A stretch of 63,135 nucleotides of DNA from an uncultured Collinsella sp. (GCA_900541025.1 UQIL01000013.1:1-63135), one strand, 5' to 3'. Shown: positions 8,191 through 16,592, counted from the stretch's first letter. Made by a program: numbers and translations. Notes: generated by a model from the letters alone, not told the origin.

Positions 8191-8705
8191 AGGCACATCC
8201 TTTGTCTTTGATACCAACAGCGTCATTGTCCCACGTTTATGGGCGCACATGACGAGCATCTAGGCCAGCGGAGCATCAAACGGGATGAAAGTCACGCCCA
8301 CGGCCGGCACCTGGGGACGTTCCTTATCTGCCGGCAGTCTGGGACACTCCTTGGCATGGCCCGCACCAACAATAGATACCACTTCACAGCTCCGACACAG
8401 GTGTAGCGGCTTTGTGTTGCTGCGGCGCGCACTGATTGAGTCCGCGAGCAAGGGGCATAAAGCAATTGAGCGAAAACGGTTTGCCCCTTTGCCGTTCGCT
8501 CGAGGATCATGTCCCCCTTTTCCGCGGAAACCCCGGCAGTTGCGAAGAGCTGCCGGGGTTTCTGTCGTTTGAGGGGTTGAAGGGGCTAGCTTGCGAGCGG
8601 TAATCGAGATGTTGAGCCGGTGCCCGCCGCGCACAACACGCGGCCTCGACAACTTGCGGACCACAGTGACGCCTCCCCATCGCGCCCCGCGCTATACTCG
8701 TCCAC
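8191..8705. other. 515-bp divergent gap with a repeat pair and an orphan terminator
   Basis: No convincing gene lies here. At 8308-8345 two copies of a CTGGG(G)AC-N2-TCCTT unit flank CTGCCGGCAG, the same repeat type as at 6122. A strong terminator-like hairpin sits at 8528-8562 although no annotated gene ends into it. The remainder could hold the two divergent promoters and perhaps a small RNA. Confidence 0.5.
8528..8562 (+). terminator. orphan terminator-like hairpin
   Basis: AAACCCCGGCAG, a 9-nt loop region, then GCTGCCGGGGTTT followed by CTGTCGTTT: a perfect 11-13 bp stem. Both flanking genes start rather than end here, so it would terminate an unannotated plus-strand transcript, or attenuate the transcript leading to gluQ. 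Confidence 0.55.
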
Positions 8706-9716
8706 ATGGATATCAAAGCACGCAACATAGCAACGCCCGCCGCGGACGCGCCAACGACGCTGCCCGCCTCCGCTCCTGCGCCTGTTGTGGGCCGCTTTGC
8801 CCCGTCGCCCTCGGGCCGTATGCACCTGGGCAACGTGTTCAGTTGCCTGTGCGCGTGGCTTTCGGCCCGCAGCCAGGGCGGCAGCATCGTGTTGCGCATC
8901 GAGGACCTGGACGATCGCTGTAAGCGCCCGGAACTTGCCGCCCAGCTCATCGACGACCTAGCCTGGCTAGGGCTTGAGTGGGACGAAGGCCCCTACTACC
9001 AGCACGATCGCCTTGATCTGTACGAGAACGCCCTGCACCAGCTGCAGGGTGCCGGCCTCACCTACCCCTGTTTTTGCACGCGCGCCGAACTCCACGCCGC
9101 AAGCGCGCCGCACGCCAGCGACGGCACGCCCATCTACCGTGGCGCCTGCCGAGGGCTTTCGACCGAAGATGTCGCCCGCCGCAGTGCCCTGCGCGCCCCG
9201 GCCACACGCCTTCGCGTGCCCACCGTCGACGACCTCGCAGACGATGTGGTCGAATTTGTGGACCGCACGTATGGTGCCCAATGCGAGGCGCTCGCCACCG
9301 AATGCGGCGACTTTTTAGTGCGCCGCAGCGACGGCGTGTTTGCCTATCAGCTGGCCGTGGTGGTTGATGACGCCGACATGGGTATTACCGAGATCGTACG
9401 CGGATGTGACCTGCTTGGCTCCACGCCACGCCAAATCTATCTGCAGCATTTGCTGGGACTGCCTACACCGCACTACGCGCACATTCCGCTGCTCATGTCG
9501 CCGGACGGCCGCCGCCTTTCCAAGCGCGACCGCGATCTGGACCTGGGCGAGCTCCGCACCCGCTTTGGCACACCCGAGGCACTGCTGGGCTGGCTCGCCG
9601 GGCAAACGGGCATCGCGCCGGACACCACACCGCGCTCTGCCGAGCAGCTGGTCGAGCACTTTAGCTGGGATGTCATCCGCGCACATCGGGAGAACATCAC
9701 TGTAACGGTCCAGTAA
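8706..9716 (+). CDS. gluQ: glutamyl-Q tRNA(Asp) synthetase
   Basis: A 336-residue class I synthetase paralog that attaches glutamate to queuosine in tRNA-Asp. The HIGH-type motif is MHLGN at residues 39-43 after GRFAPSPSG; the KMSKS-type motif is RLSKRD near residue 268. A zinc-binding region CFCTRAEL ... Y-x2-ACR, typical of GluQ, lies near residues 118-150. The anticodon-binding domain of full GluRS is absent, as expected. The first 25 residues (Ala/Pro-rich) look like an N-terminal extension; no closer start has a good ribosome site. It is transcribed alone. Confidence 0.9.
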   Translation: MDIKARNIATPAADAPTTLPASAPAPVVGRFAPSPSGRMHLGNVFSCLCAWLSARSQGGSIVLRIEDLDDRCKRPELAAQLIDDLAWLGLEWDEGPYYQHDRLDLYENALHQLQGAGLTYPCFCTRAELHAASAPHASDGTPIYRGACRGLSTEDVARRSALRAPATRLRVPTVDDLADDVVEFVDRTYGAQCEALATECGDFLVRRSDGVFAYQLAVVVDDADMGITEIVRGCDLLGSTPRQIYLQHLLGLPTPHYAHIPLLMSPDGRRLSKRDRDLDLGELRTRFGTPEALLGWLAGQTGIAPDTTPRSAEQLVEHFSWDVIRAHRENITVTVQ

Positions 9717-9775
9717 CCAAATACGCCCCGCCCCCTCGTCCCCCTTCAACGAGGACATAATTCTGTGTCTTGTTA

Positions 9776-9796
9776 TGTACGGAATAATTCCGTACA
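9776..9796. promoter_or_regulatory. 21-bp perfect palindrome, likely TacA operator
   Basis: GTACGGAAT-A-ATTCCGTAC with flanking T/A gives a perfect 21-base palindrome, 24 nt before the antitoxin start and overlapping a plausible promoter region (TTGTTATG ... AATTAT). Autoregulation by the antitoxin is the norm for this family. Confidence 0.7.
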
Positions 9797-9819
9797 ATTA
9801 TGCAAAGGAGGTTTTTGCC

Positions 9820-10086
9820 ATGCCAACGATTGAGAAACAACGCCGTATGGATCTAAGGTTGACCGAACGTCAACGCCTTACTTACGAGCGCGCCGCGGCC
9901 TTACGTGGCCAAACTCTCACCCAATGGGCCACAGCTCACCTTGACGAGAGCTCCGCACGTGATATCGCCGAGGCGTCAACAACCTATCTTTCTCCTGATG
10001 GTTTCGATGCATTTTGCGAAATGCTCGATTCCCCCATGCCCCAAGCCGCAAAAGCGCTGCTTGACCGTGAAGCGGTTTGGGAATGA
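9820..10086 (+). CDS. TacA-like DUF1778 antitoxin
   Basis: An 88-residue protein with the DUF1778 ribbon-helix-helix start (RRMDLRLTERQRLTYERAA) and a C-terminal toxin-binding tail (LSPDGFDAFCEMLDSPMP). An AAAGGAGG ribosome site lies before the ATG at 9820; the frame extends to 9775 but that would read through the operator. It overlaps the toxin gene (ATGA). It should neutralise the acetyltransferase toxin and, with it, repress the operon via the palindrome at 9776-9796. Confidence 0.88.
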   Translation: MPTIEKQRRMDLRLTERQRLTYERAAALRGQTLTQWATAHLDESSARDIAEASTTYLSPDGFDAFCEMLDSPMPQAAKALLDREAVWE

Positions 10087-10556
10087 GCACATTTACCAAG
10101 CCCGTTCAACTCCCCGTTGGCCAAGGCATCGAGGCTTTCCACTGCGGAAACACTCTTGTAGACGGATGGGCTAAAAATAGATCAGCCTCGGCGCGAAGAA
10201 GAGGATCAGCAGTTATATACGCATCGTATTGCGACGGCGCAGTCGCTGGGTTTTATACGTTGTGTACGCACTCCGTGGCTCGCGAAAATGTTGATGGAGG
10301 ATGGTTCGTGCGAAACTCCCCCTCCCAAGTCCCCACAGTGCTGCTTGGAATGATGGGGGTCGATGAGAAGTTCAAGGGGCTTGGTCTTGGAGCTTCGCTG
10401 CTCAAAGATGCCATCGAGAACGCCTTGAAAATTTCTGCCCTAGCAGGAGCGCGAGCATTGGTTGTCGATCCAGTAGATGATGAGGCGGCAGCATTCTATG
10501 AACATTTTGGCTTCGCCACCCTACCGGGCACCAACCGAATGGCGCTGAAACTCTAG
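10083..10556 (+). CDS. TacT-like GNAT toxin (aminoacyl-tRNA acetyltransferase)
   Basis: A 157-residue GNAT toxin. Landmarks: opening KPVQLPVGQGIEAFHCGN, acetyl-CoA loop VDEKFKGLGLGASLL at about 93-107, and FYEHFGF with Tyr139 at the catalytic position. TacT toxins acetylate the amino group of charged tRNAs and block translation. The ATG at 10083 overlaps the antitoxin stop. All expected motifs are present, so it appears intact. Confidence 0.88.
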   Translation: MSTFTKPVQLPVGQGIEAFHCGNTLVDGWAKNRSASARRRGSAVIYASYCDGAVAGFYTLCTHSVARENVDGGWFVRNSPSQVPTVLLGMMGVDEKFKGLGLGASLLKDAIENALKISALAGARALVVDPVDDEAAAFYEHFGFATLPGTNRMALKL

Positions 10557-10596
10557 ATCGTCGGGCGGCATCTCCTCCAGTTCCCTGCACGCCTTA

Positions 10597-10640
10597 AGTT
10601 ACCCTACAAATAAAGATTACTACTGAAATGTAGGGTAACT
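10597..10640. repeat. 12-bp perfect inverted repeat with 20-nt loop
   Basis: AGTTACCCTACA at 10597-10608 is matched exactly by its complement at 10629-10640. There is no T-run on either side, so it is a poor terminator; it lies between the TacT and phosphoesterase genes, which converge here. Confidence 0.6.
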
Positions 10641-10678
10641 ACCCAAGACATCGTATGAAGCGCTCGCTATGCCCACCC

Positions 10679-11404
10679 CTACGCAACATCCCAGGGCTGG
10701 AGTTCGTCGCCCAAGCGAACGATGCAGTCGTAGAGCACGGTGTGGCGCTCGGCCGGGTTGGCATCCCGATGGAAATGCCCGTAGTACCAGCGTTTGTAAT
10801 CCAAGTGGTCTTCCAGCTCATCGAAAAATGCCGTAAGCCGATCAACGGCGGGGTAATTCCAGCCGGGTGCCGGATAAAGCGTGGGCGAAAGCATGCGCGT
10901 AGAGCAGGTGTGGGTGATCACGTAGTCGACCTTCCAGCCCACGCTGTCGAGCTTTGCCCGCGCCTCCTCAAAGTTGCGCTCGTCCGGCAGCTCCTGTGGC
11001 CACCAGCTGGAATACGGTATGCGGTATTCCTTGTCCACGCTCGTGGCACCGCCCATAGTAAAGATCGTTGAGTCATCGAGCTCAAAAACCTCGCCGCGCG
11101 TCAGGCGTCGGATGGGAGAGGTATCCGATAGGCGCTGCGTCAGCCCACCGTGCCACAACTCCATGGGGCGCTCCGCCCAATGATCGAAACGCTCGTGGTT
11201 GCCGTCGACGAACAGCGCGGTATAGGGACGCGATTCCAGCCAGGCGATGTCGGCGCACTCCTCGGCAGAGAAATCCCACGGAAAGCCAAAGTCGCCCGCG
11301 ACGATGAGATAGTCGTCGCTCGTCAGGCTATCCCCAAGGTCCCAATCGCGCAGCTTTTGCATGTCGAGGCCGCCGTGAATATCGCCCGTCACATAGACCG
11401 TCAT
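10679..11404 (-). CDS. metallophosphoesterase
   Basis: A 241-residue calcineurin-like phosphoesterase with the metal-binding motifs in order: GDIHG (7-11), AGDFGFPWD, DGNHERFDHW, THTCSTRM and YGHFHRD. The start overlaps the stop of the upstream phosphoesterase gene (4 nt), so the two are co-translated. It probably hydrolyses phosphomonoester or diester bonds; the substrate is not predictable. It is distinct in sequence from its neighbour, not a recent duplicate. Confidence 0.85.
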   Translation of the reverse strand: MTVYVTGDIHGGLDMQKLRDWDLGDSLTSDDYLIVAGDFGFPWDFSAEECADIAWLESRPYTALFVDGNHERFDHWAERPMELWHGGLTQRLSDTSPIRRLTRGEVFELDDSTIFTMGGATSVDKEYRIPYSSWWPQELPDERNFEEARAKLDSVGWKVDYVITHTCSTRMLSPTLYPAPGWNYPAVDRLTAFFDELEDHLDYKRWYYGHFHRDANPAERHTVLYDCIVRLGDELQPWDVA

Positions 11405-12069
11405 CGGATCACCACTTCCCTCTTATAACTTTCGAGATCGTGCTCGACCTGCTCGTCGCCCGTGGCATTGACCCACCACGGCCATTTAACGCAACACATC
11501 GGCTCGTCTACCTGCGCAAACCAAGCTTTGAGCTCCTCCAAGCTCACCGGGGCGTAGCTGTTGGCGTCCACGCCCACGTCATAGCGCAGCAGTCCCTGCC
11601 TGCGGTTGAACTCGTTGTATGCGCCGCCGCAACTGTGGATATGCCCGTGCAAATGCCAGCTGCCGTGCGACATGCCCTGCCAGTCGACCATGGGATAGTG
11701 GCTCAGCACGATTTTTTGGCAGTTGATCTTGAGCGCGCAAATGGGCGGCTCGACGATAAAAGCATCCGCTACCGCAGGCTGCGTCCAGTCTTTGTCGTGG
11801 TTGCCGGGCAGCAGATGGACGCGCTTGCAGGCAATGCTTTTGCGCAGCTCGTAGGCGTCTTGGACCGTCATCTTAAAGCTAAAGTCACCCAAGATGTAGA
11901 GCTCGTCATCCGCAGCAACCTTGCTGTTAATGTTGGCGACCATGGCATCGTTCATCTGCGCAACAGTCGACCAAGGCCTATCGCTAAGCCGTAGCATGTT
12001 CTCGTGTCCAAAGTGAGTATCGCCGGTAAACCAGATCACGGGGACCTCCTGTTGCTGCGGGGTATCCAT
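11401..12069 (-). CDS. metallophosphoesterase, first of a coupled pair
   Basis: A 222-residue calcineurin-like phosphoesterase: FTGDTHFGHENML, LGDFSF, LLPGNHDKDW, LSHYPM and HLHGHIHSCGG. This pattern resembles the family often annotated as phosphoesterase or 2',3'-cyclic-nucleotide-type enzymes carried by phages and plasmids as well as chromosomes. It overlaps the next gene by 4 nt. Beyond a paired metallo-enzyme operon, function is open. Confidence 0.85.
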   Translation of the reverse strand: MDTPQQQEVPVIWFTGDTHFGHENMLRLSDRPWSTVAQMNDAMVANINSKVAADDELYILGDFSFKMTVQDAYELRKSIACKRVHLLPGNHDKDWTQPAVADAFIVEPPICALKINCQKIVLSHYPMVDWQGMSHGSWHLHGHIHSCGGAYNEFNRRQGLLRYDVGVDANSYAPVSLEELKAWFAQVDEPMCCVKWPWWVNATGDEQVEHDLESYKREVVIR

Positions 12070-12079
12070 CCCTTAGGGC

Positions 12080-12319
12080 TTACCCCTCGTTCTTCCATCC
12101 AAACGGGTCGAGCACCCAAAAAATCAGATCGAGTACGCCGCCGGTCATCATGGCGCCGGCAAGGGCCATGCAAACGTGCAGAGAACTGGCACATCGGAGC
12201 ACGTCGAATGGCCCCAGAACAGCCAGCAGCGCGACCGCTGCGCCGGCAAGGCACAACGCGAGGCACGGCCCCGCGTCCTTGACGCACTTCTTTGCGAGAT
12301 GCTTGGTGTTATCGCTCAT
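12080..12319 (-). CDS. small two-helix membrane protein, 79 aa
   Basis: Not recognised. Two hydrophobic helices (LALCLAGAAVALLAVLG and VCMALAGAMMTGGVLDLIFWVL) with a short Cys-containing loop and a tail ending PFGWKNEG. Start at 12319 rather than 12358 because an AAGGAG site lies upstream and the longer frame is not protein-like. It lies 10 nt before the phosphoesterase pair on the same strand and may share its transcript. Confidence 0.6.
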   Translation of the reverse strand: MSDNTKHLAKKCVKDAGPCLALCLAGAAVALLAVLGPFDVLRCASSLHVCMALAGAMMTGGVLDLIFWVLDPFGWKNEG

Positions 12320-12472
12320 TGGTATCGAACTCCTTAGAGGATCGTTGTTTGGGTACATGCCGCCGCGGCAGAGCAGGGCGGCAGGGTAAGTGTCCCATGC
12401 CGTGCGGACACGTTTTTAAACCCATGTATCCGCAGGGACCCATGTCCTTGCAGAACACCCCCGAAGAATCGT

Positions 12473-12829
12473 CTAAGCCGCTGGCGGGCAACATACTGAA
12501 CAGGGGGTCTTTCCTCGTTTGAGCGCGGTCGCCAGTGGCACGCTTGTTCTAATGGCATTTTGAGGAAGGTTTTTGCATCCCCCAGAACGGTGATAAATCT
12601 TGCCGTTCTTGATGACGATCACCTTGGTTTTTGAAGCAGCCACGCTGCGGGACTTGATGGGCGCATCCGCCTTTTGACGAGCCGGTGCCGTTTTCCGAGG
12701 CCAGCCTCTCGGAAAATCAGAATCGCAGAATCGATTGATGTAGCTGTCGAAACATCCATCGAACAGCAGCCCCGTTGCCAAGCCCGCCATGAACCCACAG
12801 GCAATCGCGGCCTCTCCTCTAATTTGCAT
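12473..12829 (-). CDS. membrane-anchored protein with C-terminal Cys/His cluster
   Basis: 118 residues. The N-terminus has a hydrophobic helix (IACGFMAGLATGLLFDG); the C-terminus has IYHRSGGCKNLP and TPCSVCCPP. The arrangement H-x3-GC-x2-L ... G-x-x-PC-x-x-C is a small metal-binding fold seen in several secreted or anchored proteins and resembles Ada-type cysteine clusters. An AAGGAGGG ribosome site sets the start at 12829. Downstream, 12432-12451 forms a small hairpin (GCAGGGAC/GTCCTTGC) that may terminate it. Function unknown. Confidence 0.65.
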   Translation of the reverse strand: MQIRGEAAIACGFMAGLATGLLFDGCFDSYINRFCDSDFPRGWPRKTAPARQKADAPIKSRSVAASKTKVIVIKNGKIYHRSGGCKNLPQNAIRTSVPLATALKRGKTPCSVCCPPAA

Positions 12830-12843
12830 ATGTCCCTCCTTAA

Positions 12844-15800
12844 TTAATCTTGAAGATAAAAGCGGCGCGCGCCGCAGGACCCATGCCCTTGCGGCGCGCG
12901 CCGAAAATGATCCGCTTTCCTCCGTCCCCAACGGATCAGCTGGCGGCGCTTGTCGGACAGGAAGACGCCGGCGGCAACCAGGACCGTGCCTCCAATTACG
13001 AACGTCTCGCCCAGCAGGTTGGACACGTCGCCCGTGGCGGGCATCGTCGTCTGCTGCGTGGTGGCCTCGGACGCCGAGGTCATGTGCTTGGCCTGGTACG
13101 CCACCTGCGTCGCAGGCTGAGTCTGCTCGCCATTCCCGCGCTCGGCGGCCTCTTGGCGAGCGATCTCGGCGTTGAGCTCGACAATAGCCTGGTCGAGCTC
13201 GGCCTTGGCGGCGGTATAGTTGGCAAGCGCCTCCAAGTAGGCAGGTGCCACAGCATCCGTCGCAGCAACGGCAGCGTCGAGCTCAATCTTGGCAGCTGCG
13301 GCGCGCTCGGCGGCATCGTGGGCTGCAGCGATCTTAGCGTTGAGCGCCTCATCCGCATCGTTGGCACGGCCGCTAGCGATGGCGTCGGCAAGGTTGATCC
13401 TGCGCAGGCGGGCAACCGCGGCGGCAGAAGCATCGCGATCAGCGGTCGCATCCGTTACGGCGTCGTCCGCCGCAGTCACGCCAGACTCGGCATCGGTCTT
13501 CGCCGAAGCCGCTGCCTCAACAGCAGCATCGGCAGCGGCCTTGTCCTCCGTCGCCTGAGCAAGCGCCGCGGCGGCATCATGTAGCTGAGCCGCACGAGCA
13601 GCAGCCGCGACGGATGCGGCCTGAGCCGCGGTCACAGCCGTGCCGGCACCGCTCGCAGCAGCCTGGGCGGCAACAAGCTCGGCCTGGGCAGCAGCGACGT
13701 CGGCATCTGCCTGGCCTGCCGCACCCTGCGCGGCATTCACTGCAGCCTGCGCGTCAGCCTGAACGGCACGCGCCCCCTCGAGCACCGCCGAGGCCGCATC
13801 AAATGCACGCTGAGCAGCGGCAACGTCGGCAGAGTACGCAGCCAGCTCGTCCTGGGCGGCAGCAAGCGCGCTCTCCTTGTCGCCAACGCCGGCGCGAGCG
13901 GCATCCAGCGCACGCCGGGCAGCGGCAGCCTTGCCCTTGGCGACATCGAGTTCATCAGACTTGGCAGTCACGACACTCTGCGCCGCGGTAACCGCAGCGC
14001 TGGCAGCGTCCACGTCGGCGCGGGCATCAGCCACGGCACGCGCAGCGGCCTCAGCCGCGGCCTGCTTCTCCCCCACGGCAGCCTGGGCATCCGAGGCCCC
14101 AGCGGCAGCAGCGTCAACATCGGCGGCAGCAGCATCGACTTGAGCCTGCCTTGCAGCGGCGGCCTGCGACGCGGCGCTCACCTTGCCGCCAGCCTGCGCA
14201 GCCGCGCCCTGAGCGGCAGAAAGCTCCTGACGAGCCGCGTCCACGCCCTGCCCAGGATTTGCCAACGAGTCACACCACGCATTAAGCGCAGCCTCGTATT
14301 CGGCAACCGTCATCGGATTGGCGGCATTCGTGTACCATCCTCCAGACATAGAGAACGTCTGCGCCTGCGTAAGCCAACGGTTCATCGTCCCGCGCGTGCA
14401 AACCCCCATACCCGTTACGGTGTAATCGGGATCGATCACATTCATGTAGTGACCGACTGTATGCACGCTCCCGCCATGCGCAGCCACGTAGCGATCGATT
14501 TCGTCGCCATGCTGCTCGTAGAAATCAAAAGCAGCCTTTCCCGTAAGGCCCGTCGCTCCCAGCGTAGCCGCAGCGCGGTCAAAGACGGCCTTCTCCTGAT
14601 CGACCCACTGGATGAACGGGTCGCTTCCGTAATTCCACGCCACGTTTTCGCCCACGTTGAACTGCATGGCGTGCGCAGTCTTGGTATCGGAGAAATTCGC
14701 ATCGGCAATCGCGGTCGCCATCATGGCATACGTCACCTTGAGCTCACCCAGGCCAACGCTCGCACGATACTTGTTGCACGCCTTGAGCCACACAATCGCT
14801 TGCTTCATGTTGGTCAGACTCGTCGCGTCAACCTCCTCGCCCACCTTGGTGAGGCTGGCATATTTGCAGTTGAGAATCAGGTCCGCCGCATCGTCGGCAC
14901 CCACGCTCTTAAAGAACGCAATGGCGCCCTGGCGGTAGTTTTCCGCCGAGGCGTTCGCCGTAGCCTGAGCGGCGTCGAGCTTGGCCTGCGCTTGAGCTAC
15001 AGCCTGATCGGCCTGCTGCTTTTGAGCCTTTGCCTGGTCGAGCGCCTTGTCGGCAGCGTTCTTCTCGTCCTTAGCGGCCGAGAGCTTGGCCTGAGCGTCG
15101 GCCAGCGCCGCAAGCGCATTGGCATGCTCGGCCTTAGCCTGATCGACGGCGGCGTCTGCCGCGGTCGCAGCAGCCGTGGCAGCGTCCAACTTGGACTGCG
15201 CGTCAGCCGCAGCCTGCTGCTGGACGGCGAGCGCCTGCTGAGCAGCCTGCACCTCACCCTCGGCAGTGGTCACTTCCTGCGAGGCAGCAGCGAGTTCGCC
15301 CTCGCGCTGCGCCTGGACCGACTTGGCGGCGTCCAGCGCGGCAGCGGCGGCGTCCACCTTGGCCTTGGCAGCCTCGTACTCCGGGCCCGCGGCACCCTGC
15401 TCGGCACGGTCGAGATCGGCCTTGGCGGCGTCATAGCTCGCCTGAGCGGCATTCACATCCTTATCGGCCGCATCCTTTGCCTGCTGAGCTGCCGAAAGCT
15501 TGCCTTGCGCGTCCTGCTGTTTGGCCGCGGCGGCATCAACGCCAGCCTGGGCATTCGAAAGCCTGACCTGCGCGTCGGCGGCCTGCTGCTTTGCCTGCTC
15601 CAGCTCGCTCGCGGCCTGCTCGGCAGCGGCCTGAGCCGCGGCAACAGCCTCGGGCGTGGCATCGGCAGCAGCGGCCTGCGCGGACTTGAGCGCAGCCTGG
15701 GCATCGTCGGCGGTCTTCTGGGCAGCGGTCAGGGCTTCACCCTTGTCCGTCAGATCCCTCTTTGCGGCATCGAGTGCAGCTTGAGCGTCCTCGAGCGCCT

Positions 15801-16278
15801 TCACGTCCGCATCGGCCTTGTCCTGCGCGGCACCCATCTGCTGCTCCAGCTCGGCCGAAGCTGCAGAAGCGGCAGCGTCGCTTGTGCCACGGGCCGCATC
15901 GTAGGCGCTCTGAGCCTGCTGCTGGTTGGCAGCGGCGGCGTCGTAAGGAGCGGCGGCCGCATCCAAATCGGCCTTGGCAGCAGCGGCCTTAGCGCGAGCC
16001 GCATCGACCGCAGCCTGCAGGTTGGCGACCTTCTGCACCGCTGACACCGTGCCCGCGCCAGCGCTAGCAGCAGCCGCGCTCGTCAACGGAGACAGCACCG
16101 CAGCCGGCTTCGCAGTAGCGTCGGCACCGTTCGCACCCTGCGCCACCGCAGTCAGCGGAGACAGCAGCGACCCGCCCGTCATGGCGATCGTTGCCGCAGC
16201 AACTGTCGCCATACGCCCGGCGGCCTTCGCCTTACCCGCAGCGCCGCCATTGATGTTCTTGTTCACGTTCTTGCTCAT
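12844..16278 (-). CDS. LPxTG-type surface protein with Ala-rich coiled coils and a CAP domain
   Basis: About 1144 residues. A signal peptide (start 16278, AAGGAA site) ends near TAVAQGANG. Long Ala/Gln/Lys-rich heptad coiled coils fill roughly residues 65-445 and 680-1050. Between them, about 446-646, is a CAP/SCP-like domain (NKYRASVGLGELKVT, HAMQFNVGENVAWN, VGHYMNVIDPDYTVTGMG). The C-terminus has a sortase-like MPATGD motif, a membrane helix and a basic tail. It is predicted to be anchored to the cell wall and project the CAP domain on a stalk, likely for adhesion. Oddity: about 30 residues follow the basic anchor and are encoded by the terminator hairpin. Confidence 0.9.
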   Translation of the reverse strand: MSKNVNKNINGGAAGKAKAAGRMATVAAATIAMTGGSLLSPLTAVAQGANGADATAKPAAVLSPLTSAAAASAGAGTVSAVQKVANLQAAVDAARAKAAAAKADLDAAAAPYDAAAANQQQAQSAYDAARGTSDAAASAASAELEQQMGAAQDKADADVKALEDAQAALDAAKRDLTDKGEALTAAQKTADDAQAALKSAQAAAADATPEAVAAAQAAAEQAASELEQAKQQAADAQVRLSNAQAGVDAAAAKQQDAQGKLSAAQQAKDAADKDVNAAQASYDAAKADLDRAEQGAAGPEYEAAKAKVDAAAAALDAAKSVQAQREGELAAASQEVTTAEGEVQAAQQALAVQQQAAADAQSKLDAATAAATAADAAVDQAKAEHANALAALADAQAKLSAAKDEKNAADKALDQAKAQKQQADQAVAQAQAKLDAAQATANASAENYRQGAIAFFKSVGADDAADLILNCKYASLTKVGEEVDATSLTNMKQAIVWLKACNKYRASVGLGELKVTYAMMATAIADANFSDTKTAHAMQFNVGENVAWNYGSDPFIQWVDQEKAVFDRAAATLGATGLTGKAAFDFYEQHGDEIDRYVAAHGGSVHTVGHYMNVIDPDYTVTGMGVCTRGTMNRWLTQAQTFSMSGGWYTNAANPMTVAEYEAALNAWCDSLANPGQGVDAARQELSAAQGAAAQAGGKVSAASQAAAARQAQVDAAAADVDAAAAGASDAQAAVGEKQAAAEAAARAVADARADVDAASAAVTAAQSVVTAKSDELDVAKGKAAAARRALDAARAGVGDKESALAAAQDELAAYSADVAAAQRAFDAASAVLEGARAVQADAQAAVNAAQGAAGQADADVAAAQAELVAAQAAASGAGTAVTAAQAASVAAAARAAQLHDAAAALAQATEDKAAADAAVEAAASAKTDAESGVTAADDAVTDATADRDASAAAVARLRRINLADAIASGRANDADEALNAKIAAAHDAAERAAAAKIELDAAVAATDAVAPAYLEALANYTAAKAELDQAIVELNAEIARQEAAERGNGEQTQPATQVAYQAKHMTSASEATTQQTTMPATGDVSNLLGETFVIGGTVLVAAGVFLSDKRRQLIRWGRRKADHFRRAPQGHGSCGARRFYLQD
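12856..12903 (-). terminator. terminator hairpin inside the 3' end of the surface-protein ORF
   Basis: On the minus strand CGGCGCGCGCCGC, a 15-nt loop, then GCGGCGCGCGCCG and TTTTAT: a perfect 13-bp GC stem with a T-run. The surface-protein frame stays open through it and stops at 12844, a few bases past the T-run. Confidence 0.85.
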
Positions 16279-16397
16279 TGCCGATTCCTTCCCACGATGA
16301 GCTGATGTTTGACACATAATCGATCCAATATGCCCCGCTAAAAAGAGGTGATAACGGGGTAATTAAATCGGAGGAGTTGGAGACAAGCCCACATCCA

Positions 16398-16592
16398 TCA
16401 GCGGATGCCGAGCTCATACTCCCGCTCGCGCTCAATATCATTCAGGTACTCATAATCTTCGGAGCTAAGCTCTAGATCATCTTGAGCGAACATGTAGTTC
16501 TCGTCCTTAGAACCAATACTGCAACCGTAGATGGTATTGAGATCGATATGGTCGGTATTGTCGTTGTAAAGGGGGAAAATTCTGCTGGTCAT
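16398..16592 (-). CDS. small acidic hypothetical protein, 64 aa
   Basis: Not recognised. The protein is rich in Asp/Glu/Tyr (DDLELSSEDYEYLNDIEREREYELG) and has no membrane helix. The ATG at 16592 is preceded by AGAGGT at about 9 nt. It lies between the helicase/PIWI-like pair and the surface-protein gene on the same strand. A weak CCCCGTT/AGCGGGG inverted repeat follows at 16331-16358. The ORF may be real but support is limited to start context and amino-acid make-up. Confidence 0.45.
   Translation of the reverse strand: MTSRIFPLYNDNTDHIDLNTIYGCSIGSKDENYMFAQDDLELSSEDYEYLNDIEREREYELGIR

Noticed and set aside
13000..16000. Repetitive GC-rich stretch as a CRISPR or tandem DNA repeat
   Set aside because: Repetition reflects Ala-rich heptads in the protein; there are no identical repeats with regular spacers. 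No CRISPR array was seen anywhere in the window.
14140..16044. 634-codon plus-strand frame opposite the Ala-rich surface protein
   Set aside because: It is the complement of GCN-rich coiled-coil codons, has no ribosome site or protein pattern, and the minus-strand product has a signal peptide, CAP domain and sortase motif.
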